A stretch of DNA of 5,022 nucleotides from Arenicella sp. GTDB taxonomy: Bacteria; Pseudomonadota; Gammaproteobacteria; Arenicellales; Arenicellaceae. The notes under the pieces were generated by a model, which searched no databases, was not told the origin of the DNA, and was given only the letters and a program-made list of their open reading frames with translations. Location of the stretch: positions 1 through 5,022 of the forward strand of contig JALZWI010000053.1 in the NCBI GenBank assembly GCA_023299895.1. Reading direction: 5' to 3'. Position numbers and translations under genes: made by a program. Shown piece after piece: positions 1 to 5,022 of the stretch; position 1 is the first letter of the stretch; every line of letters begins with the position of its first letter.

Positions 1-54
1 CCCCCCCAAGCCTCTCCACCTGGGACATTTGACGAAAACAATCACCAAGTTCTT
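1..54 (-). other. purC: Frame-scrambled remainder of purC C-terminus
   Basis: Beyond the in-frame stop at 55-57, minus-strand translation still shows pieces of the PurC C-terminus, but in changing frames. TNER is read from 62 down to 51, LGDCFRQ from 49 down to 29, and NVPGGEAW from 29 down to 6. Together these resemble the family's ending (a TxEx motif, then D-x-D-x-FRQ, then LGG..EAY). At least three frame changes are needed in about 60 bases, and the window begins with seven C in a row. This is what low-quality sequence at an assembly edge looks like. The alternative, a decayed gene end, is less likely because everything upstream is intact. Confidence 0.7.
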
Positions 55-675
55 TCATTCGTGTTTGCCATCCCAAATACGACAACCATCAGGCGAGAAC
101 TCATCACCCAAATATAGCTGGCCGCCTTGTTGACCAAATTCTAATTTGAAGTCCACCAAAATCATGCCTGCATCAGAAAAGAGTTTTGACAGTATTGCAT
201 TAACTTTAAAGGTCTGCTCTTTCATAAACGCTATTGCTTGTTCGTCTGCCCAACCAAATGACGCAATATGATATTCATTGATCATAGGGTCATGCAATTG
301 ATCGTTTTTCAAAAAAAACTCAAAGGTTGGTGGGTTCAAATCCATGCCATCTTCTACGCCAAGACGTTTACACAAAGAGCCTGACGCAATATTGCGTACT
401 ACGCATTCAATCGGAAACATGTCGAGGCGTTTTACCAACGCTTCGTTATCGGACAACAATTCCATAAAGTGAGTGTTAATACCCTCACTTTGTAAGTACT
501 GCATGATAAAAGCATTGAACTTATTATTGATCATGCCTTTACGATCAAGTTGTTCGATTCTTTCACCATCAAAAGCTGATGTATCGTCTCGAAAATATAA
601 AATCAGTGCGTCATCACGATCAGATGCATAGACTGATTTCGCTTTACCACTATAGAGTTCTTCACCACGCTGCAT
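55..675 (-). CDS. purC: SAICAR synthase (phosphoribosylaminoimidazole-succinocarboxamide synthase), 3' end broken at window edge
   Basis: Cytosolic enzyme of purine biosynthesis that joins aspartate to CAIR, using ATP, to give SAICAR. The 206 readable residues align from the first residue with E. coli PurC as I recall it. Visible family motifs are [11 protein letters not shown] (residues 6-16, the N-terminal ATP-binding lysine-rich strand), DTSAFDG (31-37), the [11 protein letters not shown] stretch (44-54), ECVVRN (about 90-95), [23 protein letters not shown] and [14 protein letters not shown] near the end. PurC is normally about 237 residues, so some 30 C-terminal residues are missing. The frame stops right after WDGKHE, while recognisable family residues continue in other frames toward base 1 (see the tail entry). 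I therefore regard this as an intact gene damaged by sequence error at a contig end, not a natural short form. The ATG start is supported by GGAG at 681-684, five bases upstream. It is the last gene of the dapA-bamC-purC block, 74 bases after the lipoprotein gene. Confidence 0.93.
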   Translation of the reverse strand: MQRGEELYSGKAKSVYASDRDDALILYFRDDTSAFDGERIEQLDRKGMINNKFNAFIMQYLQSEGINTHFMELLSDNEALVKRLDMFPIECVVRNIASGSLCKRLGVEDGMDLNPPTFEFFLKNDQLHDPMINEYHIASFGWADEQAIAFMKEQTFKVNAILSKLFSDAGMILVDFKLEFGQQGGQLYLGDEFSPDGCRIWDGKHE

Positions 676-726
676 GTTAGCTCCAATAGACTAATTAAGG
701 TTTGTATGGTCTGTTAAGATATCTGG

Positions 727-749
727 CATTCTTTGTGTTAATAAGAATG
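727..749 (-). repeat. Small inverted repeat in the bamC-purC spacer
   Basis: CATTCTT (727-733) and AAGAATG (743-749) are perfect 7-base inverted arms around a 9-base loop, starting immediately after the stop codon of the lipoprotein gene. The stem is AT-rich and no U run follows it on the minus strand, so it does not look like an efficient terminator. It could be a processing or mRNA-stabilising hairpin, or chance. The rest of the 74-base spacer shows only the purC Shine-Dalgarno GGAG at 681-684. Confidence 0.3.
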
Positions 750-1343
750 TTACTGAGAAACTATTTTATTTAGTAATGTCGTGGCATCATCGCCACGTAC
801 TTCTTTGCCTTGTCTATCATGGACCGACACTAAAGTAGCATTTCTACTAGTGGAAAGCTCCATCGAACAATATTCGGAGATGGTATTTTCTCGATTAAAA
901 ATCGACCAGCCAGACTGATTGTCTCTATCAGCACCATCGTCCATCGTGCTACAACCAACTTCTACTCTGTGACCTTCGTTATTTCTACGGTGGATAGTCA
1001 CACCTGAAGTTCTTAACTTATTTAAAAAATAAGGCCAAGCGGTGTTAATTTCCGCATCAATTCTAACGCGCATAGTGTCACCGCCTCCCTCAATAATACT
1101 AGCAGTCATTAACTGATCAGCTTTAACGTCGGTATCAGAAATACCTGCACTACTGCTATCAAGAGCCTGTCCAGTATTACTTGTTGAGTCTGTGCTGGCA
1201 TTTTTAGATAATGGAGGCAATTGTATTGCCAATTGATAATCAGCACTATCATCAGTGGTTGTGACTATTTTATTACCACCACAAGCGGTCAAAGCTAACA
1301 GCAGACTAAATGATATCGTTATTAAAAATTTCATATTTTTCAA
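750..1343 (-). CDS. bamC: BamC-like (NlpB family) outer-membrane lipoprotein, short single-domain form
   Basis: Probable lipoprotein of the BAM outer-membrane protein assembly machinery. The N-terminus has two lysines, a hydrophobic stretch and the lipobox LTAC, with Cys21 (TTG-start numbering) as the lipidation site. Gly at +2 means no inner-membrane retention signal. Residues 30-80 are Ser/Thr/Asp-rich and probably disordered; YQLAIQLPPL (37-45) resembles the N-terminal segment by which BamC binds BamD. Residues about 90-197 fit one helix-grip domain: NTAWPYFLNKL then TIHRRNNEG parallel NTLWPQVVSVL and TITQRDDAG of E. coli BamC, and GKEVRGDDA matches its later GKPV.DAA. E. coli BamC has about 344 residues and two such domains, so this one is short. 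Cys131 and Cys159 could form a periplasmic disulfide. The position between dapA and purC is the classic bamC locus and is the strongest argument. Start: TTG at 1341-1343 has AGGT nine bases upstream. The in-frame ATG at 1332-1334 (194 aa) keeps the signal peptide but has no close Shine-Dalgarno. Confidence 0.8.
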   Translation of the reverse strand: MKNMKFLITISFSLLLALTACGGNKIVTTTDDSADYQLAIQLPPLSKNASTDSTSNTGQALDSSSAGISDTDVKADQLMTASIIEGGGDTMRVRIDAEINTAWPYFLNKLRTSGVTIHRRNNEGHRVEVGCSTMDDGADRDNQSGWSIFNRENTISEYCSMELSTSRNATLVSVHDRQGKEVRGDDATTLLNKIVSQ

Positions 1344-1352
1344 GCGTACATT

Positions 1353-1356
1353 ACCT
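1353..1356 (-). promoter_or_regulatory. Shine-Dalgarno that favours the TTG start of the bamC-like gene
   Basis: AGGT on the minus strand lies nine bases before TTG (1341-1343) but eighteen bases before the ATG (1332-1334). This is the only purine-rich ribosome-binding candidate in the 34-base dapA-bamC spacer. A three-codon ORF (ATG TAC GCT TGA) lies between it and the ATG and would compete for ribosomes if used. The spacing argues for the TTG start, but the match is short. Confidence 0.4.
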
Positions 1357-1377
1357 ATTTTTAAAAGTGTTCAAAGT

Positions 1378-2247
1378 CTAAAGAACTGACATCGCATCAT
1401 CCAATACCGCTTGATACTCGCAAGAAAGCGGAGTTAATGGCAAACGCAACGTATTACTAGTGAACCCTTGCTTAGAAACAGCATATTTAACCGGTATTGG
1501 GTTGGCCTCAACGAACAAGTTGTCATGCAAGGCTCGCAATTGTCGATCTATTTTATCTGCCGTTTGATAATCGTTTGCCAATGCAGCTTCGCACAACTGA
1601 CTCATTTGCTTAGGAGCCACATTAGCAGTAACAGAAATATCACCAACCGCACCGAGCTTCATTAACTCTAATGCCGTCGGATCATCACCAGACAAAATTG
1701 CCATGCGATCGGCACATAAGTCAATCAACTCACGACCACGGGCCATATCACCCGTTGCGTCTTTTATTGCAACAATATTATCGATACCAGCTAAACGATT
1801 GACTGTCTCATTAGACATATCAGCCACAGTCCGCCCTGGCACATTATATAAAACCTGTGCAATTGGCACTGCCTCTGCGATGGTTTTAAAGTGTTGATAC
1901 ATACCCTCTTGTGTCGGTTTATTGTAGTACGGAACTACTAACAAAGAGGCATCAGCCTTAAGCTCGTAAGCTTGAGTGGTCAAATGAATTGCTTCACGAG
2001 TAGAATTACCACCCGTGCCAGCTATGACAGGAATCCGCCCAGCAACCATTTTAATAGTGTACTCAATCACCGCAAGATGCTCATCAACGGTTAGAGTTGC
2101 TGACTCACCAGTGGTACCAACCGATACAATGCCATGGGTGCCACTGGCAATATGGTGCTCGATTAAGGCACTTAAATTTTTATAATCGATCTCCCCACGC
2201 TCATCCATTGGAGTAATAAGAGCAACTATACTACCTTGAATATTCAT
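1378..2247 (-). CDS. dapA: 4-hydroxy-tetrahydrodipicolinate synthase (DapA)
   Basis: Cytosolic TIM-barrel aldolase that condenses pyruvate with aspartate semialdehyde, the committed step to diaminopimelate and lysine. At 289 aa it is full length (E. coli 292). It starts in the family manner with GSIVALITPM. By alignment with E. coli DapA from memory, catalytic residues are all present: Lys162 (Schiff base, in VAIKDATG), Tyr134 (LYNVPGRT), Thr45 (GTTGES), Tyr108 (PYYNKP) and Arg139. Residues of the lysine feedback site are mostly kept (Ser49, Ala50, His57, Asn81, Glu85, Tyr107), but the position of E. coli His53 is Val54. The start is ATG. No good Shine-Dalgarno precedes it, only the weak AAAGA in an AT-rich leader with a short direct repeat. 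It sits 46 bases after pssA and 34 bases before the lipoprotein gene, so cotranscription is likely. In E. coli the gene upstream is gcvR; here it is pssA. Confidence 0.97.
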   Translation of the reverse strand: MNIQGSIVALITPMDERGEIDYKNLSALIEHHIASGTHGIVSVGTTGESATLTVDEHLAVIEYTIKMVAGRIPVIAGTGGNSTREAIHLTTQAYELKADASLLVVPYYNKPTQEGMYQHFKTIAEAVPIAQVLYNVPGRTVADMSNETVNRLAGIDNIVAIKDATGDMARGRELIDLCADRMAILSGDDPTALELMKLGAVGDISVTANVAPKQMSQLCEAALANDYQTADKIDRQLRALHDNLFVEANPIPVKYAVSKQGFTSNTLRLPLTPLSCEYQAVLDDAMSVL

Positions 2248-2254
2248 TTATATG

Positions 2255-2276
2255 GTCTTTGTATATACAGTCTTTG
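2255..2276 (-). repeat. Direct heptamer repeat and palindrome in the dapA leader
   Basis: GTCTTTG occurs at 2255-2261 and again at 2270-2276 (CAAAGAC on the minus strand), exactly 15 bases apart and each flanked by TATA-rich sequence. The stretch at 2260-2269, TGTATATACA, is a perfect 10-base palindrome joining the two copies. All of this lies within 30 bases of the dapA start codon, where a ribosome or repressor would act. It may be an operator, or slippage in AT-rich DNA. I know no regulator with this site. Confidence 0.35.
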
Positions 2277-2284
2277 ACTTTTAT

Positions 2285-2305
2285 AAAAAGCGGCTATGAA
2301 TCCGC
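2285..2305 (-). terminator. Weak terminator-like hairpin at the pssA stop codon
   Basis: On the minus strand GCGG (2305-2302) and CCGC (2293-2290) can pair across an eight-base loop that contains the pssA stop codon, and five T follow directly (2289-2285). The stem is all G-C but only four pairs, so termination would be partial at best. If real, it would lower transcription from the phospholipid genes into dapA-bamC-purC. Confidence 0.25.
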
Positions 2306-3103
2306 AGTGGATTTTTTACGTTTTCTAATGGCTTGCAACACATAACTAATCGTTCCGCTGGTAATATATATGACACCAATCACCAAGAATGCCAATGGTG
2401 GATCAAGATAAATTATTGCAATAATAATAACGAACAATATTAAGCCAATGAACGGCATTTTGTCACGAAAATCGACATCTTTAAACGACCGATATTTGAT
2501 ATTACTGACCATTGAAAATGCCAACAATGTGACTAATACGGCAAACACAACCGTCAGATTACTAGGGTCTATATTATAATCAGAACAAGCCCAAACTACG
2601 GATGCTAGCATCGCAGCGGCACCTGGACTTGGCACACCTGTGAAATGGCGTTTGTCATCAGATTTTGCAACATTAAACCGTGCCAATCTTAAAGCGGCAC
2701 AGGCGATATATATAAACGCCACCAAACTACCAACTCGCCCCAGATCTACTAAAGCAAAGTTATATAAAACTAAGGCTGGCGCAACACCAAACGAGACCAT
2801 GTCTGATAAGCTGTCATACTCAGAGCCAAAATCACTCATGGTATTAGTTAGCCGAGCTAATCGACCATCGATAATATCCATTACCATTGCGGCGTAAATT
2901 GCCAAACACGCTGCTTCATAGTGCCCTAAACGAGCTTGCATGATTGCGTAAAAGCCAGCGAATAACCCTGCAGTGGTAAACAGGTTTGGCAAAATATAGA
3001 TACCAATCGCAGGTTTCTTAGCTTCCACATGCTCCTCTTTCTCTGAAGAGGAAATAGGCGTAATATTTGGGCGATCATTTGTCATAGACATTCGATTATA
3101 CAA
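2294..3103 (-). CDS. pssA: CDP-diacylglycerol-serine O-phosphatidyltransferase, type II
   Basis: Inner-membrane enzyme that transfers phosphatidate from CDP-diacylglycerol to L-serine, giving phosphatidylserine and CMP. The CDP-alcohol phosphatidyltransferase signature is complete: Asp76-x2-Asp79-Gly80-x2-Ala83-Arg84-x8-Gly93-x3-Asp97-x3-Asp101, the aspartates binding metal and substrate. The segment IYILPNLFTTAGLFAGFYAI (35-54) and ALRLARFN (137-144) are typical of the proteobacterial type II enzyme, unrelated to the peripheral type I PssA of E. coli. About seven or eight hydrophobic segments span residues 38-257. The first 30 residues are hydrophilic, and the C-terminus is basic (RKRKK), probably cytoplasmic. 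The next enzyme of the pathway, Psd, is encoded 49 bases upstream. The start is uncertain: TTG at 3101-3103 (269 aa), ATG at 3089-3091 (265 aa) or ATG at 3083-3085 (263 aa). None has a clear Shine-Dalgarno, and I would favour an ATG. The nonconserved N-terminus does not decide it. Confidence 0.95.
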   Translation of the reverse strand: MYNRMSMTNDRPNITPISSSEKEEHVEAKKPAIGIYILPNLFTTAGLFAGFYAIMQARLGHYEAACLAIYAAMVMDIIDGRLARLTNTMSDFGSEYDSLSDMVSFGVAPALVLYNFALVDLGRVGSLVAFIYIACAALRLARFNVAKSDDKRHFTGVPSPGAAAMLASVVWACSDYNIDPSNLTVVFAVLVTLLAFSMVSNIKYRSFKDVDFRDKMPFIGLILFVIIIAIIYLDPPLAFLVIGVIYITSGTISYVLQAIRKRKKSTADS

Positions 3104-3152
3104 TTAACCATCAACAAATAGACAAATAGTTAAGCTGATAAATCAATAAACA

Positions 3153-3791
3153 TTAGAATGAGCCCAGTATTGATGTCCCTGCCGAGACATTGTTACCCAA
3201 GGATACGCAAGGATTGAAATTTTCAGGCAAAAACAAATCAACACGAGAACCAAAACGAATAAAACCATAACGTTGACCTTGTTCTAACTCATCGCCTTCC
3301 TTGACGTAACATAAAATACGGCGAGCCACCAATCCAGCAACTTGCACTGAAACAACATCAGTACCATTTGGCATTTGTATCCAAATTGCATTACGTTCAT
3401 TTTTCTCAGAGGCTTTATCTAAAGCCGCGTTTACAAATGAACCAGCGGAATACGTTACCTGCTTAATCGTGCCAGGCACTGGTGCTCGATTAGAATGCAC
3501 TGAAAAAACATTCATGAAGACACTGATTTTAAAAGCTTTTCGATCAATATATGGGTCATCAACAACACCTGTAAAAATGACCTTTCCATCCGCTGGTGAT
3601 GTTAAAACACCTTCTTGTTGAGGGATCGAGCGATGCGGGTCTCGAAAAAATTGCAACACAAAAACAGCGATGACCCAAAACCAAATAGACACCCAAAGCG
3701 GAAACACTACTGTCGTAACAACAGCAGAAAATATAGTTAAGGCGATATAGAACCAACCTTCTCTTGCAAATTTAGGGTGAGTATCGATCAT
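3153..3791 (-). CDS. psd: Phosphatidylserine decarboxylase proenzyme, short form
   Basis: Membrane-associated pyruvoyl enzyme that decarboxylates phosphatidylserine to phosphatidylethanolamine. At 212 aa this is the short (archaeal-type) form, not the roughly 320-aa E. coli form. Two hydrophobic segments (about 13-31 and 33-48) anchor the N-terminus. FFRDPHRSIP (48-57) and SPADGKV with Asp68 follow, then VFSVHSNRAPV with His99, both expected to take part in self-cleavage and catalysis. The RFGSRVDLFLP motif (179-189) carries the cleavage site. Cutting between Gly181 and Ser182 would give a beta chain of 181 residues and an alpha chain of 31 residues whose Ser182 becomes the pyruvoyl group. 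The ATG start is supported by the family-typical HPKFAREGW right after it. The leader is A-rich and has no Shine-Dalgarno. It is the first gene after the ilvC terminator and promoter, 49 bases ahead of pssA, which makes its substrate. Confidence 0.96.
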   Translation of the reverse strand: MIDTHPKFAREGWFYIALTIFSAVVTTVVFPLWVSIWFWVIAVFVLQFFRDPHRSIPQQEGVLTSPADGKVIFTGVVDDPYIDRKAFKISVFMNVFSVHSNRAPVPGTIKQVTYSAGSFVNAALDKASEKNERNAIWIQMPNGTDVVSVQVAGLVARRILCYVKEGDELEQGQRYGFIRFGSRVDLFLPENFNPCVSLGNNVSAGTSILGSF

Positions 3792-3810
3792 ATTTTTTTA
3801 TTTTTTATTA

Positions 3811-3840
3811 GTTATAGTAAAACTTTTAATACGCTCTCAA
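3811..3840 (-). promoter_or_regulatory. Sigma70-like promoter for psd-pssA and downstream genes
   Basis: On the minus strand TTGAGA (3840-3835) and TATAAC (3816-3811) each match the -35 and -10 consensus at five of six bases, with an 18-base spacer. The site lies between the ilvC terminator and the psd start, just where a new transcript should begin. Transcription would start near 3804, leaving a leader of only about 13 bases of A-rich RNA before the psd ATG. Confidence 0.5.
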
Positions 3841-3915
3841 TAAAACATTTAATACTTTATTCAAGAGTCAAAACAAAGAATGCGCCAAACAAAGCGTTCG
3901 GCGCACCTTTAATAC
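3825..3915. repeat. Three copies of TTTAATAC in the ilvC-psd spacer
   Basis: The octamer TTTAATAC occurs on the plus strand at 3825-3832, 3848-3855 and 3908-3915. The last two share the longer match TTTAATACTT, exactly 60 bases apart. The first copy sits inside the spacer of the predicted psd promoter, the second just upstream of its -35 box, and the third between the ilvC stop and its terminator. The spacer is very AT-rich, which raises the chance expectation, so a regulator-binding role is only a possibility. Confidence 0.3.
3868..3905 (-). terminator. Intrinsic terminator of ilvC
   Basis: On the minus strand TGCGCCGAAC (3905-3896) pairs with GTTTGGCGCA (3890-3881). This gives a ten-pair stem with one G-U pair, closed by the five-base loop GCTTT. 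A T-rich tail, TTCTTTGTTTTG, follows from 3880. It begins 32 bases after the ilvC stop codon. The GC-rich base of the stem and the tail are textbook for Rho-independent termination. On the plus strand the hairpin is followed by only three T, so it works mainly in the ilvC direction. Confidence 0.87.
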
Positions 3916-3937
3916 TTAACTATGTTCTTTACAACAA

Positions 3938-5022
<1,085 letters not shown>

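Noticed and set aside
676..726. Promoter or purine-repressor operator before purC
   Set aside because: The best pair (TTAACA, 16 bases, ATTAGT) is poor, and nothing resembles the E. coli PurR box.
1468..1897. Plus-strand open frames of about 65 codons opposite dapA
   Set aside because: They lie inside a clearly conserved gene on the other strand, encode nothing recognisable and have no ribosome site; they are antisense shadows.
3095..3100. TATAAT just before the pssA ATGs as a promoter giving a leaderless pssA message
   Set aside because: No acceptable -35 at 16-18 bases; the closest, TTGTCT, is 19 bases away. The gene is 49 bases behind psd and is probably cotranscribed.
3559..3756. 65-codon minus-strand frame rich in Cys and Phe inside psd
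   Set aside because: It is an alternative frame fully within psd, whose own frame carries all catalytic motifs.
3881..3905. Hairpin after ilvC as an attachment site or small RNA gene
   Set aside because: Stem, loop and T-rich tail are fully explained as an intrinsic terminator for ilvC.

Overview
The window is a run of six protein genes, all on the minus strand. Read in the direction of transcription (right to left) they are ilvC, psd, pssA, dapA, a short bamC-like lipoprotein gene and purC. Base composition is AT-rich, with very AT-rich spacers, and no mobile elements, RNA genes or CRISPR arrays are visible. The gene set points to a gammaproteobacterium. dapA-bamC-purC is the order known from Escherichia coli. 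IlvC is of the short class I type (338 aa). PssA and Psd are of the type II/short pyruvoyl types found next to ilvC in many alpha-, beta- and some gammaproteobacteria, not the large E. coli enzymes. A free-living, perhaps aquatic, lineage is only a guess.

Layout: ilvC (3938-4954) has a good Shine-Dalgarno and is closed by a strong intrinsic terminator (hairpin 3881-3905 plus U-rich tail). A good sigma70-like promoter (3811-3840) follows and probably starts a second unit: psd (3153-3791), pssA (2294-3103), dapA (1378-2247), bamC-like (750-1343) and purC (55-675, broken at its 3' end). Gaps inside this unit are 49, 46, 34 and 74 bases. A weak terminator-like hairpin at the pssA stop could partly separate phospholipid genes from dapA-bamC-purC.

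Functions: IlvC makes the branched-chain amino acid precursor. PssA and Psd carry out two consecutive steps to phosphatidylethanolamine. DapA starts the diaminopimelate/lysine branch that feeds peptidoglycan. The BamC-like lipoprotein would belong to outer-membrane protein assembly. PurC is a purine biosynthesis step. Apart from IlvC and PurC the cluster is largely about building the envelope.

I see no undescribed system here. The points most worth a second look are: purC residues scattered over three frames at the left edge, which looks like sequence error at a contig end; a BamC homologue with room for only one helix-grip domain; a psd leader that seems very short and lacks a Shine-Dalgarno; unclear or TTG starts for pssA and bamC; and a thrice-repeated TTTAATAC in the ilvC-psd spacer.
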